Shown here: in pieces, positions 21,509 to 31,777 of the stretch | How the letters are laid out: each line of letters opens with the position of its first letter | Numbering within the stretch: position 1 is the stretch's first letter | DNA from: Durusdinium trenchii | Taxonomy: Eukaryota; Sar; Dinophyceae; Suessiales; Symbiodiniaceae | Direction of reading: 5' to 3' | Assembly: GCA_963970005.1 (NCBI GenBank) | Contig: CAXAMN010021584.1 | Location: forward strand, 1,496,470 to 1,560,469 | DNA length: 64,000 bases | The notes under the pieces: generated by a model | Database searches by the model: none | What the model saw: only the letters and a program-made list of their open reading frames with translations | What the model was told of the DNA's origin: nothing | Position numbers and translations under genes: made by a program

Positions 21509-21652
21509 CAAGGACATAAAGATCCGGTTTTGAGTGATCTGCCATAAACATCTGGTTTCTCACACATCTCAAGTCTATAGGTTGATGAAATGAGTTGCAT
21601 CAACACAATTATTGAAACATGTTACAGTAGTAACACCAAGTCAACCGAATCT

Positions 21653-22855
21653 TCACATCTTGGAAACGCGCATCTTATCCTGCTCCTTTCGGACCTCAAT
21701 CAGCAGGTTCTGCCAATATTTCTTCTGGTTCTTGCCCAGGATGCCCGGGTTCACGATGGTCAGATCAATGGTCGAAGCCGCCAGGTACACAATGTGGGCC
21801 ACTGATCCATAGTCCAGGATAGGGACGTCGCGGGTGACCTGAAAGCCGGGAAACTGCCTGCCCGGGCCCGGAATGCTCAGCTCCTCATGCTGGCAGATCA
21901 TCTTTGAGTGGGGGTACTTCGTTGGGGCTTTGGCAGTGAAGTACTGCACCGGCAAGTAGGCCCGCATCCGGTCAGTGGCTATGTCGGCCACAGCACAAAT
22001 GGCTGAGATGACATCTTCATCTGTGAAGTTCTCCTTTGACATGTCCAGCTTCGTGAAGATCTGTGCCATCTGCAAAATCTTGATCTCATTCTCCAGCCGG
22101 GGCATGATCTGGCCGACCCTGAATACCATGGGGTCGTGCTGATTATCCAGCTTCAGGATCAGGTACTGCGGACTGGAGCCATTCAAGTACCGCTCCCCGC
22201 ACTGGCCACAGGCCCAGAACTCCCTCTCATTGGGGTTGCGCATCAAGAACCACGACCCTGACCGCAAGGGCAGAAGCCCACAGGTGCCGCAGCCGTACAG
22301 CAGCTGGATGTCGCACACCCAGGTCTTCTGGGACGACAGCTGGGTGACCCAGTCCGACCCGCGTTTGATGCGGGTGTCGCGCAATCCCTCCATGGTGACC
22401 AGCACCTGTTGGCTGACAGTCTTGTCGAAAGAGTGCTCCACCTTCTGAAGAGATTGGCGCACTGTGAAATCATCTGCCTTGGACCTCAGGCAGCGCAATG
22501 AGAGCTTCTTGAACTTGCAGCTGGGGCCATCTCTTGTTGGGTGCTCGTAGTTCTCGTTCGCGGCCCTCCCAGCACACTTGTAGCATACAAATTGGCAAGG
22601 TTGCGTATCCGCCAGGTCTGACACGTTCTCCATGTGGGGCATTGCCGTCTTGAAATCAGGGTCCACAAGGGTTGCAATCCTTGACCCCTGGATATAGCAG
22701 TAGTGCGAGATGTTCGGGTTCGAGTAGCCGCACAAGGGGCACCTTTTGTCTGGCACGTCGGGACCGCTCTTGCCACCCGCAAAGGTGGGCAGCTCAGGGT
22801 CAGGCTCAGCCTCCGCCTGCACCATCAAAACGTCGCACGAGGAAGCGTCCGCCAT
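21653..22855 (-). CDS. Cys-rich protein with zinc-ribbon-like pairs, unknown (tandem copy 1)
   Basis: 400 residues from ATG at 22,855 (MADASSCDVL). Four Cys pairs are visible: CPLCG, CYKC, CGTCG and CGQCG, the last two about 35 residues apart as in a zinc-binding module. The C-terminal half is helical and charged (KILQMAQIFTKLDMSKENFTDED). The 428-residue frame upstream of the ATG translates the AGGAGCAACTCCT tandem repeat and is not credible coding. Single uninterrupted ORF; a nucleic-acid binding role is possible but not shown. An almost identical copy lies 1,844 bases downstream. Confidence 0.6.
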   Translation of the reverse strand: MADASSCDVLMVQAEAEPDPELPTFAGGKSGPDVPDKRCPLCGYSNPNISHYCYIQGSRIATLVDPDFKTAMPHMENVSDLADTQPCQFVCYKCAGRAANENYEHPTRDGPSCKFKKLSLRCLRSKADDFTVRQSLQKVEHSFDKTVSQQVLVTMEGLRDTRIKRGSDWVTQLSSQKTWVCDIQLLYGCGTCGLLPLRSGSWFLMRNPNEREFWACGQCGERYLNGSSPQYLILKLDNQHDPMVFRVGQIMPRLENEIKILQMAQIFTKLDMSKENFTDEDVISAICAVADIATDRMRAYLPVQYFTAKAPTKYPHSKMICQHEELSIPGPGRQFPGFQVTRDVPILDYGSVAHIVYLAASTIDLTIVNPGILGKNQKKYWQNLLIEVRKEQDKMRVSKM

Positions 22856-22879
22856 GGCTCCAGCCGGCACAAGGCAATC

Positions 22880-22990
22880 AGCCAAGTACCAGAAGCGACT
22901 CCTGACGGTACAAGGCAAGCAGCCAAGTACCAGGAGCAACTCCTAACGGTACAAGGCAAGCAGCCAAGTACCAGGAGCAAGTCTGTGCCG
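22880..22990 (+). repeat. 41-bp palindromic tandem repeat, three units
   Basis: Units start with GTACC at 22,886, 22,927 and 22,968 and read GTACCAGGAGCAACTCCTAA followed by CGGTACAAGGC. Each unit is a dyad (GTACC/GGTAC outside, AGGAG/CTCCT inside). It lies just upstream of the Cys-rich gene start. Confidence 0.8.
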
Positions 22991-23523
22991 GCACAGGCAC
23001 AAACAAAGGGGACCAGGAGCAGCTCAACCGGCAACAGGCAAAGCCAGTGCCCAGGAGCAAAACAACGTCCGGGCTGTGGAGCCCAGGCTGCGGAAAAGAG
23101 TTGCAAACATTGTGGAAGCCACGCTGTCGGACATGTCTGAACACAATGGCATTCGACAAACGATAAATGAGACAACACATGGACACAATCAATTACCCAC
23201 GAACTGCGCAACGCGATCAATTCAAAGCACATCAAGGTGGCTCCAAACACATCAAGTCGACTCCAAACACATTCCCGCCTGATCTGTGTAAGCCAGCGGC
23301 CGTTGTGGCAATAGGGCCTCACACGCACAAACTGTCATATAGTCCAAAATGAAGTACACAAAATGTGGCTCCACAAAGCAATGTCTTTATCTTTCAGATT
23401 CCTGATCTTATCCAAGTGTGATGTCTGGTTCCATACGTTGATAGTCATCTAACTCCGCTGTCAATCAAACTATGACGCTCCAAACATGCTCTATAAGTAT
23501 CAGCATTATATAGCAAAACGCTC

Positions 23524-23923
23524 NNNNNNNNNNNNNNNNNNNNNNNNNNNNNNNNNNNNNNNNNNNNNNNNNNNNNNNNNNNNNNNNNNNNNNNNNNNNN
23601 NNNNNNNNNNNNNNNNNNNNNNNNNNNNNNNNNNNNNNNNNNNNNNNNNNNNNNNNNNNNNNNNNNNNNNNNNNNNNNNNNNNNNNNNNNNNNNNNNNNN
23701 NNNNNNNNNNNNNNNNNNNNNNNNNNNNNNNNNNNNNNNNNNNNNNNNNNNNNNNNNNNNNNNNNNNNNNNNNNNNNNNNNNNNNNNNNNNNNNNNNNNN
23801 NNNNNNNNNNNNNNNNNNNNNNNNNNNNNNNNNNNNNNNNNNNNNNNNNNNNNNNNNNNNNNNNNNNNNNNNNNNNNNNNNNNNNNNNNNNNNNNNNNNN
23901 NNNNNNNNNNNNNNNNNNNNNNN
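23524..23923. other. Assembly gap of 400 N
   Basis: Exactly 400 undetermined bases, a round size suggesting an estimated rather than measured gap. It replaces the 3' part of the second tandem copy of the Cys-rich gene. Confidence 0.98.
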
Positions 23924-24699
23924 TTGATCTCATTCTCCAGCCGGGGCATGATCTGGCCGACCCTGAATACCATGGGGTCGTGCTGATTATCCAGCTTCAG
24001 GATCAGGTACTGCGGACTGGAGCCATTCAAGTACCGCTCCCCGCACTGGCCACAGGCCCAGAACTCCCTCTCATTGGGGTTGCGCATCAAGAACCACGAC
24101 CCTGACCGCAAGGGCAGAAGCCCACAGGTGCCGCAGCCGTACAGCAGCTGGATGTCGCACACCCAGGTCTTCTGGGACGACAGCTGGGTGACCCAGTCCG
24201 ACCCGCGTTTGATGCGGGTGTCGCGCAATCCCTCCATGGTGACCAGCACCTGTTGGCTGACAGTCTTGTCGAAAGAGTGCTCCACCTTCTGAAGAGATTG
24301 GCGCACTGTGAAATCATCTGCCTTGGACCTCAGGCAGCGCAATGAGAGCTTCTTGAACTTGCAGCTGGGGCCATCTCTTGTTGGGTGCTCGTAGTTCTCG
24401 TTCGCGGCCCTCCCAGCACACTTGTAGCATACAAATTGGCAAGGTTGCGTATCCGCCAGGTCTGACACGTTCTCCATGTGGGGCATTGCCGTCTTGAAAT
24501 CAGGGTCCACAAGGGTTGCAATCCTTGACCCCTGGATATAGCAGTAGTGCGAGATGTTCGGGTTCGAGTAGCCGCACAAGGGGCACCTTTTGTCTGGCAC
24601 GTCGGGACCGCTCTTGCCACCCGCAAAGGTGGGCAGCTCAGGGTCAGGCTCAGCCTCCGCCTGCACCATCAAAACGTCGCACGAGGAAGCGTCCGCCAT
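23924..24699 (-). CDS. Cys-rich protein, tandem copy 2, C-terminus lost in gap
   Basis: The ATG at 24,699 and the following 258 codons match copy 1, including all four Cys pairs, up to LENEI, where the gap begins. Flanks upstream (to about 25,455) also match copy 1 with only scattered substitutions. The main difference is two extra units of the 41-bp palindromic repeat. Confidence 0.6.
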
Positions 24700-24723
24700 G
24701 GCTCCAGCCGGCACAAGGCAATC

Positions 24724-24915
24724 AGCCAAGTACCAGAAGCGACTCCTGACGGTACAAGGCAAGCAGCCAAGTACCAGGAGCAACTCCTAACGGTACAAGG
24801 CAAGCAGCCAAGCACCGGTACCAGGAGCGACTCCGCGCGGTACAAGGCAAGCAGCCAAGTACCAGGAGCAACTCCTAACGGTACAAGGCAAGCAGCCAAG
24901 TACCAGGAGCAAGTC
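24724..24915 (+). repeat. 41-bp palindromic tandem repeat, five units
   Basis: GTACC starts at 24,730, 24,771, 24,818, 24,859 and 24,900; the step of 47 reflects a 6-base insertion (CACCGG). Copy 1 has only three units, so the array has expanded or contracted since duplication. Confidence 0.8.
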
Positions 24916-25539
24916 TGCGCCGGCACAGGCACAAACAAAGGGGACCAGGAGCAGCTCAACCGGCAACAGGCAAAGCCAGTGCCCAGGAGCAAAACAACGT
25001 CCGGGCTGTGGAGCCCAGGCTGCGGAAAAGAGTTGCAAACATTGTGGAAGCCACGCTGTCGGACATGTCTGAACACAATGGCATTCGACAAACGATAAAT
25101 GAGACAACACATGGACACAATCAATTACCCACGAACTGCGCAACGCGATCAATTCAAAGCACATCAAGGTGGCTCCAAACACATCAAGTCGACTCCACAC
25201 ACATTCCCGCCTGATCTGTGTAAGCCAGCGGCCGTTGTGGCAATAGGGCCTCACACGCACAAACTGTCATATAGTCCAAAATGAAGTACACAAAATGTGG
25301 CTCCACAAAGCAATGTCTTTATCTTTCAGATTCCTGATCTTATCCAAGTGTGATGTCTGGTTCCATACGTTGATAGTCATCTAACTCCGCTGTCAATCAA
25401 ACTATGATGCTCCAAACATGCTCTATAAGTATCAGCATTATATAGCAAAACGCTCGCAACGCGTCAGCTCAAACAGTGATTGTTTAGGAAAAGGTACATG
25501 TGAAGCAACATCACTCCTTTTTTGTCCACACGAGGAAGA

Positions 25540-26001
25540 GGCTACATTCGCCAGGAGCAACTCCTACAGACTGCATTCGCCAGGTACCGAACGGGGCCAG
25601 GAGCAAGCTCCAATCGGCACCAGGCTTTGCAAGCCAGGGGAACTCCTCTCCGGCCTATATAGGAGCTACTCCGGGACAAACGTTGCTGGGAACTGGGAGA
25701 TTGGATCATCGACAGCCGTTGAAGATGTCCCTGTTTGCCCCAAGACCAAAGTTTCATCACTCCCACCCAACCGAATCCGGCGCCGTTTGGCAAAGGAGTC
25801 ATGGGCTTCTGCGGACTCCATGGAGCGCTTGTCCGGCGGTGGGCCCATCCATGGGTCCGGCATCTCCAAGATCTGCCACAGCGTGACCTCTAGGTCTTCA
25901 ACTTGCTTCATCGCCACCTTCAAAAGGCAAATGGCTTCGGCCATAATAGCCATCACCTTGACCTTCTGGTCATACGATATGGTTGAAGGTGCAAAGTCCA
26001 T
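25540..26001 (-). CDS. Exon-like ORF, unknown; preceded by dense palindromes
   Basis: The minus-strand ORF 26,001-25,666 (KVKVMAIMAEAICLLKVAMKQVEDLEVTLWQILEM, then KRRRIRLGGSDETLVLG) has a helical, coiled-coil-like N-terminus and a basic patch. Between 25,545 and 25,680 are four AGGAG...CTCCT dyads. May be an upstream exon of the Cys-rich gene; not recognised. Confidence 0.35.
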
Positions 26002-26261
26002 GGTGGGAAACCCGTGGAACTCACTGTGCCTACCCTACTCAACACGGCTTCGGTTGAAGGTTCCATGTCCATGGTGGGAAACACGTTTGTCCGAACAATT
26101 TGCGATGGCGTTGTAGTTACATACATCAACATGTTCCATCAAGCTTAGTGCACAACATTCTCACACTCCAACAGGCTTTCTCAAAGTCAAACAGACTTAG
26201 CGCACACCAGTCTCACTCTCCAACACTGTTTCGTGCCATTGGCGCAGGGAGCAGCCTGTCA

Positions 26262-26669
26262 TTAGGCACCAAGAGAAGCAGCACCAGGCTCAGAGGGTTG
26301 CTCTGGGTCATCCTGACTAGCCTGACTAGGTCTCTTCTTTAATTTGCGTCGTTTCCTTTTCGGCGACGCAGCTACACAGCCTTCACCTTTGCTCTTCTTT
26401 TCAATCTTCTTTTCAGCAGGCGGCGAGTGCTGGAGCGCCGCGAAAACATACCGGAGGTTCGCCTCTGTCAGCTCGACATGCACCTCTTTGGCTTTTACAC
26501 TCCAAAGCATCCTGCACTCCAGCGGCCCAAAGACTTCGTTGTCGTGCTCAAACTCCGGCAGAGACACTACAACATCTCGGCTGACGATGAACTTGTCATC
26601 TTCCCTGGCCGGTCGAAGCTTTGGTTGGGGCTCCCCTTCCTGCACGCCGGAGAGGATATGCTTGCGCAA
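26262..26669 (-). CDS. Exon-like ORF with Lys-rich tail, unknown
   Basis: 135 residues: DDKFIVSRDVVVSLPEFEHDNEVFG, then VKAKEVHVELTEANLRYVFAAL, then a Lys/Arg-rich segment (SPKRKRRKLKKRPSQ) that could be a nuclear localisation signal, ending in a stop. Same strand as neighbours. Product not recognised. Confidence 0.4.
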   Translation of the reverse strand: MRKHILSGVQEGEPQPKLRPAREDDKFIVSRDVVVSLPEFEHDNEVFGPLECRMLWSVKAKEVHVELTEANLRYVFAALQHSPPAEKKIEKKSKGEGCVAASPKRKRRKLKKRPSQASQDDPEQPSEPGAASLGA

Positions 26670-26726
26670 AAGGGCTGTGCAGGCATCATGTCCTAACGTC
26701 CAACTAGGTTTCCAAACTATTCCAAA

Positions 26727-27062
26727 CTATGTGTGTTCCATATAAGTTAGTGTCAAAAACACAAAAGGTGCTGAAACAAACAATGAAGGTCTCAATTGTC
26801 TAGTAGCCGCCCACCATTGGACATCCAATCCCCATACTCTTCTTTTGGCGTGTCTGTTCATGCCTTTGCCAGTGATGACCTTGACCAATTGGGGATCAAA
26901 TCGCGAAAGGCTGGCATAGGTTTTGCCCTCAAACTCATGGGTTTCTGGAAACCACCTGAGCTTACCCAAGCTCACTCGGGTCACACGGTCGATGGACAGC
27001 TGGACTGGGCCTTCGTCATCATCATCATCATCCCTGGCGTCCTGCAAGGCAGAGTCATCCAT
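26727..27062 (-). CDS. Exon-like ORF, unknown
   Basis: Begins with an acidic run (DDDDDDEG) and continues QLSIDRVTRVSLGKLRWFPETHEFEGKTY and VKVITGKGMNRHAKRRVWGLDVQWW. The residue pattern is that of real coding sequence. The end near 26,790 appears to enter non-coding DNA. Not recognised. Confidence 0.4.
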   Translation of the reverse strand: MDDSALQDARDDDDDDEGPVQLSIDRVTRVSLGKLRWFPETHEFEGKTYASLSRFDPQLVKVITGKGMNRHAKRRVWGLDVQWWAATRQLRPSLFVSAPFVFLTLTYMEHT

Positions 27063-27510
27063 GATACTGCAGCCAGTGGCCTATAGTGACTCCCTGCAGG
27101 CAAGCAAGCCTACAAACGGCCACTGCAGTCTGTGGCCAGGAGTAACTCCCTACAGGCACAAACGGCTACGGCAGCCAGTGGGCATGGACTGACTCCTATA
27201 TATACAAGGCAACGACAAACTGGAAAACTGTTGAAGCCACGTTGTTGGACGCGCCCAGTACACTGTGTTTTTGTCGTGTGTTGCTCTCCTGCAGTCCATC
27301 ATGCCAGCCCATATATATATATACTGTATATATCCATGTTCTCCGTGCCAGGAGCATTACGAAATATATATACATGTACTCCGTCATACAGTTCGAAGGT
27401 TGAAACGATACACAATAAGAAAGGTGTGATGCATGTGGTCTCGAGCTGGCACTACCCTGCATTCAGCTTCAAAGTGCGTGGCTGGGCCACGGATCGTACT
27501 GAGAAGTTCA

Positions 27511-27684
27511 CACGGAGGGGCGCCTGCAGGGACTAAAACCACCAAAGTTTCATTCCTTTCAGGTACCGGGAGCAACTCCCGCAGATAGCGTCGAGGAATG
27601 AAACAGAAAAACCAAATAAACGTAAACATGTCTGAACATGTCTGAGCTGTATGATGAGTCCCCTGTGCGGCGCCCCCCTCAGTG
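27511..27684. mobile_element. MITE-like element, copy 3
   Basis: 174 bp, ends CACGGAGGGGCGCC and GGCGCCCCCCTCAGTG. Shares the GATCGTACTGAGAAGTTCA left flank with copy 1 and a longer left flank with copy 2, so it was probably duplicated together with surrounding intron sequence. Confidence 0.65.
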
Positions 27685-27891
27685 GCGAATTCTTTTCGCG
27701 GGTCGATCTCTCAGTGGTGCCTCATCTACATGAGTCAGGGTCTTTTTGGCCGCGTAGACGAAGAGCTCATCGCCATTCTTCAATGACGTCGCGTTGCGGA
27801 GCTGTGGCAAACTGATTGGCTTGTCCAAAGCCAACGTCCGCTTCTTCATGTCATCGACGCTCGGCCAGACCTGTTGGGTTTGTAATTGCAT
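27685..27891 (-). CDS. Short exon-like ORF, unknown
   Basis: QLQTQQVWPSVDDMKKRTLALDKPISL followed by LKNGDELFVYAAKKTLTHVDEAPLRDRP. About 65 residues, ending where MITE copy 3 begins. Function unknown. Confidence 0.35.
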
Positions 27892-28067
27892 GGACTATAT
27901 ATAGGTTCGCCCCGTGGTTCCATCACATTTCTTGGCTCAAGAGTATATGGAAATGTATTGAACATGATCGTAAATCACTCTAGTGATAGTGGTATCGTTT
28001 GATTGTGGTTTGTTTATAACTATTACCTGTTAATGTATACCAATGCCATATATGCGTAAATTCCTGA

Positions 28068-29048
28068 TCAAAGGTTCACGACTTCAAACCTGCTCGCCTC
28101 CATGTTCGCATCATCTGATTCGGAAGTGCGGGGAATGAACCAAAAGGGACATTGGAATCCCTCACCAGGAATCTTGCCTACTTTGTTCATGCCTGTGAGC
28201 ACCACTGACATATGGTCAAAAATGCCGATCACCAAATGGTCATCCGTCACCTTCGTGGCTTCTATGAACTGTACGCGGGAGGTGACGCGTGGGATCACAA
28301 GCTTCTTCTGGCCGAAGGTGCTGGTGACCGTGACAGCCTTGGGATGAGCCCACAATTGGAGAGTCTCAAAGTTCTTGTGCTTCTCCATTTGCTCCGCCAT
28401 TGCACGGCAGACTGCCGCCTTCATCGCCATCAGCCTGAACTCAGCGCATCTCAGCGGCGAATCTGGCAGCCAATGGACCTCCTCTTGTTGCTTGGGGACA
28501 TGAGCGATCTTCCACTCATTCTGCACGAACGATGACGAGTTCACCCAGACGTTCGTCTTGGTGGGCTCTTCCATCTGCAGCTCAACTTCACCTTCACTGA
28601 TGCTGCGAATGACGCCCACTTGGTCATGCCTTTCTACCTTCTGACCGACGACAAAACCAAGCCCCTTGATCACTTCTACGGTGTTGGCCATGCGCCCTGA
28701 GTCATCATAGGTTCTAAAGACTTCAGCTTTCTTCGCTGCGGTGCTGGGGGTCGCGGTTGTGGAACCCTTCGCGACCCATTCACTTGGGATGGTGATCCCC
28801 AGCCCCAACTCCACCAACACCTCACGGCACGCATCCTCCATCTTCACATGAGCCCTGCTCTTCTTGTCCAAAATGACAGCCACGAGATGCACCTCCAGGT
28901 GGCCCACTGCATGCTGGAGTGTTAAAGGATCTGCGCCGGCTGCCAACGAAGTGAACTGGTCCACCATAGCGATCGCCGTTGCTGCTCGGCCCAAGGACCC
29001 TTTGTTGCTCATGGCCTTCTTTGCCTCAGGCGAGCATAGTTGAAACAT
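28068..29048 (-). CDS. Unknown protein with small beta-barrel-like segment
   Basis: 326 residues with a stop at 28,068. An alpha-helical N-terminal half (LGRAATAIAMVDQFTSLAAGADPLTLQHAVGHLEVHLVAVI) is followed by GFVVGQKVERHDQVGVIRSISEGEVELQM, a KOW/Tudor-like pattern. A C-terminal domain with FGQKKLVIPRVTSRV and FWFIPRTSESDDANMEA completes it. Longest intact ORF of the 16-34 kb accessory block apart from the Cys-rich gene. It may be a single exon of a larger gene. I cannot name a family. Confidence 0.5.
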   Translation of the reverse strand: MFQLCSPEAKKAMSNKGSLGRAATAIAMVDQFTSLAAGADPLTLQHAVGHLEVHLVAVILDKKSRAHVKMEDACREVLVELGLGITIPSEWVAKGSTTATPSTAAKKAEVFRTYDDSGRMANTVEVIKGLGFVVGQKVERHDQVGVIRSISEGEVELQMEEPTKTNVWVNSSSFVQNEWKIAHVPKQQEEVHWLPDSPLRCAEFRLMAMKAAVCRAMAEQMEKHKNFETLQLWAHPKAVTVTSTFGQKKLVIPRVTSRVQFIEATKVTDDHLVIGIFDHMSVVLTGMNKVGKIPGEGFQCPFWFIPRTSESDDANMEASRFEVVNL

Positions 29049-29206
29049 ATACGTATATTATAGTATATAGTCGTTCACTGCCACTGTGTGTGTGTGAAAC
29101 ATCTCACCTATCATTATAACTATATATTCATCAACGTTATCACCATCATCAGCGTCATCATAGCTGTTCTGCACTGATCTTCCCTGAACGTTTATCTGTT
29201 ATTTTT

Positions 29207-29252
29207 GTTTCAATCCTCGACCTGTCTGCCGAAAGGAGTTATACTCCTGGCA
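29207..29252 (-). repeat. Truncated nested-palindrome element, inverted
   Basis: GTTTCAATCCTCGACCTGT...AAAGGAGTTATACTCCTGGCAG is the element read from its other end; the second outer stem is replaced by the exon fragment that follows. Confidence 0.55.
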
Positions 29253-29500
29253 GCTCATCCTGGAATCCATCGCAAAGAAAAAAGATGAGTGGCAGTTGCT
29301 GCAAAAACCTGGCCAGAACAAAACGAAGCTTGGTGAGACGGTGACGTGGCCGGACGTGGCTGAGTCGGTTTTGAAGAGTCGACCGAAGTGCGCACCAATC
29401 AAGTGGTCCCTCGAGCTGTCGCGTCATTTTACGATTTGGAGACTACAGGCTGGAGCAGGTATAGAGTTGATAATCTTCGGACGAACTTCCACCATGGTGC
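29253..29500 (+). pseudogene. Inverted partial copy of the 30,422-31,069 exon
   Basis: Plus-strand bases ATGAGTGGCAGTTGCTGCAAAA, GGTGAGACGGTGACGTGGCC and GAGACTACAGGCTGGAGCAGGT recur on the minus strand at about 30,590-30,835. The copy has indels that break the frame. It begins at a truncated nested-palindrome element. Confidence 0.7.
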
Positions 29501-30420
29501 TTGCGTCCGGAATGGCAGCCCATCCTGCTTTGAATGCATAAATATAACACATGTATATTCACTTTGGCAGCCCATCTCAGCTGGTCATCATGGTCACAAC
29601 TGCATGCAGTCTGTGTAAAAGCAGCGACCGAGGTGTCTTCAACGAAGTGGGGTCTAGCGTAGCAGTGTCGTCGCAGTCGTTCAACAGCCAGGAGAGACTC
29701 CTATCAGCTGTTGTTACAAAAGCTGCCACTGCCGATTGGCTGTTGATCGACTGATCGAAGCACTGGTATATACATATATATATAGTGTCAGAAACTGTGC
29801 GGACCTGGTCTTCAGCGAAGTGGGGGCAAAGTGCATCCCCACTGATCGAAGCACTGACCTGACATTGTCAAGTATCCTCGTCATGCGTTATGTCAGTAGA
29901 CCTTGCATTGAAGAACAGCTGCTTGAAGGTCTACTGACAGCGTGAACAAGATCCACGATGCTTTTGAAATCTGGGTGGATTTGGAAGAGGAAGGCTTTCA
30001 ACGAAGTGGGATCCAGTGGATCTGTTTGTTACAACAAGCTTCAATTCTCTGATGCTACCAGGAGTGACTCCTCTCAGTTGAGCTACTCCATGGCACAGTC
30101 TCACACGGAATCAGGATCGAAGTGATGTTGAAGCCGAGCAGCAGTATACAACACACCACATGACATAATTGACACGGAAGTTCATGCTGGGCATTTGTGT
30201 CCGCCCTTTGGTCAATGGTGGTGTCCGCCCTCTTCCGTGGGCCATGTAGCATTTCTACGCGTTTGTCTCCCAGGTCTGTCACTGGCGTCCCTAACTTCCA
30301 GACCACGTCCAGAAAACCCTGTAAAGCTAAGATTGTCGACACGCATGTAGAATGAACTTGGCACACTACTTATAAATATATAGCACGTTGGACCTGCTGT
30401 GAAGCGCACATGAGGTATAC
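29500..30420. other. No supported gene; AGGAG...CTCCT palindromes
   Basis: CAGGAGAGACTCCTATCAGCTG at about 29,690 and CCAGGAGTGACTCCTCTCAG at about 30,058. CAACGAAGTGGG recurs near 29,640 and 30,000 and ACTGATCGAAGCACTG near 29,750 and 29,840, indicating local duplication. Confidence 0.4.
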
Positions 30421-30421
30421 T

Positions 30422-31069
30422 TTATATTTTTGTAGCATCCATGCAAGTTGCATCCGACGATGAGATTGGGCGTTCTGGGAAACAATACCCAAATTTCACC
30501 AACATGTGTCTCCAGCGAAGGTGGTCTTTGAAGCCCTTGAGCTCGAAACTCAACGCCGCCCACACTTTATCCCCGAGTTCTCGGGAAGTTTGTCCGAAGA
30601 TTCTCACATAGGCCTCTACCTGCTCCAGCCTGTAGTCTCCATATCGTAAAATGAAGGCAAAGATCGAGGGACCACTTGCGCCGCACTTCGGGCGACTCTT
30701 CAAAACCGACTCAGCCACGTCCGGCCACGTCACCGTCTCACCAAGCGTTTTCTTGTTCTGGACAATGGCCTTGATCTTTTGCAGCAACTGCCACTCATCT
30801 TCTTGCTTTGCGATGGATTGCATGGCGTTCCCTGCCTCGCATATGGCCGTGATGAGCGAAGGGAACTCTGCATTCACAATGCGTTTGATCACCAGCCACG
30901 TCGAACCATCAGCGACGGCAGCTCTCCATTCAGCAGGGATCTCACCGAGACCTTCATGCACTCCATAGTGCAAGCATCGGTTTGCCATGTTCAGATGGGA
31001 GCCACAAATGCTGGCGAACCTGAGGGTGTCTTTCACGGCTGGGAGCTTCCCTATCGACTCCAGGCTCAA
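30422..31069 (-). CDS. Unknown helical protein, probable last exon
   Basis: About 215 codons with a stop at 30,422. Phrases include LRFASICGSHLNMANRCLHYGVHEG, AICEAGNAMQSIAKQEDEWQLLQKIKAI and VTWPDVAESVLKSRPKCGASG. The frame extends slightly upstream (GRSFNERLSLESIGKL), where an AG acceptor (GGCAG) is plausible. A partial inverted duplicate lies at 29,253-29,500. Not recognised. Confidence 0.5.
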   Translation of the reverse strand: MSLESIGKLPAVKDTLRFASICGSHLNMANRCLHYGVHEGLGEIPAEWRAAVADGSTWLVIKRIVNAEFPSLITAICEAGNAMQSIAKQEDEWQLLQKIKAIVQNKKTLGETVTWPDVAESVLKSRPKCGASGPSIFAFILRYGDYRLEQVEAYVRIFGQTSRELGDKVWAALSFELKGFKDHLRWRHMLVKFGYCFPERPISSSDATCMDATKI

Positions 31070-31125
31070 TCTTTCATTGAAGGACCTGCCATCAAGATGA
31101 GTCGCGTGCTTTCAGCCACGAAATG

Positions 31126-31587
31126 CTACAAACATATTTGGCGGATCAACTCATCAAAAAACACACTTGTTTCGCTGTGCCTCGTCGCATCGCAGTCAGG
31201 CGACGAGTCCAGCTCCAGGCAGACCCTTGCACCTATGCCCTGCTCTACATAGCCCATCTCACAAATGGTTCGCATTAACTCGTGCATATGGTGCAGGTCC
31301 ACGCCCATGCCGCCCCTGTTCGATCGGTGCACACCTATGTGGACGCACTTGATGTTTAGCTGGAAGGCCAAACCCTCTGTTTCCAAGTAGTTCAGGCAAC
31401 CTGCAGTTGCTTTTGCCATCCCTCCGCTCTTCGCCATCCCCACATACCGACGCAGCTCAGCGCGCTGAACGTCGTTCATGGCAGCAAATTGCAGGGACGA
31501 GCGGACACAAAGTGGATGGGAACAAAGTGGAAGTATGTGGAAAGTTGAAGTGCTCGATTCTGACTGCATGGCATTCAATGTGAACAA
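31126..31587 (-). CDS. Probable upstream exon of the 30,422-31,069 gene
   Basis: Coding character from MNDVQRAELRRYVGMAKSGGMAKATAGCLNYLE to SVFFDELIRQI; the preceding 35 residues look non-coding, so the start is probably the internal ATG near 31,480. An intron of about 60-100 bases would join it to the next exon. Unknown product. Confidence 0.45.
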   Translation of the reverse strand: MFTLNAMQSESSTSTFHILPLCSHPLCVRSSLQFAAMNDVQRAELRRYVGMAKSGGMAKATAGCLNYLETEGLAFQLNIKCVHIGVHRSNRGGMGVDLHHMHELMRTICEMGYVEQGIGARVCLELDSSPDCDATRHSETSVFFDELIRQICL

Positions 31588-31717
31588 TTTAAGATCGATT
31601 GATTCTGTCGACCTTCTATAATTCTATAAAGCGTGCGTCAAACCTTCTATTTGCCAGGAGCAGCTCCTTAAGTTGAATCGTCATGGAACTATAATCGTCA
31701 TGGAACTACCACCATGG

Positions 31718-31777
31718 GTTTCAATCCTCTAGTGTTCCAGGAGCACCTCCTGCAGGGGACAGGTCGAGGATTGAAAC
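31718..31777 (+). repeat. Full nested-palindrome element
   Basis: 60 bp: GTTTCAATCCTC at 31,718, inner CCAGGAGCACCTCCTGC, linker with ACAGGTC, GAGGATTGAAAC at 31,766. The outer ends are perfect 12-base inverted repeats. Confidence 0.8.

Noticed and set aside
22856..23330. Cys/Leu-rich ORFs upstream of the Cys-rich gene (repeated LVLGCLPCTVRS)
   Set aside because: They are translations of the 41-bp palindromic repeat, not proteins.
27912..27941. Spliced-leader relic CCGTGG...TTGGCTCAAG
   Set aside because: Only the last ten bases match, the spacing to CCGT is wrong, and no start codon in sense orientation follows nearby.
31718..31777. CRISPR-like repeat (ends GTTTCAATCC and GGATTGAAAC)
   Set aside because: Copies are hundreds to thousands of bases apart, contain an internal dyad, and there are no equal spacers or cas genes; the context is eukaryotic.
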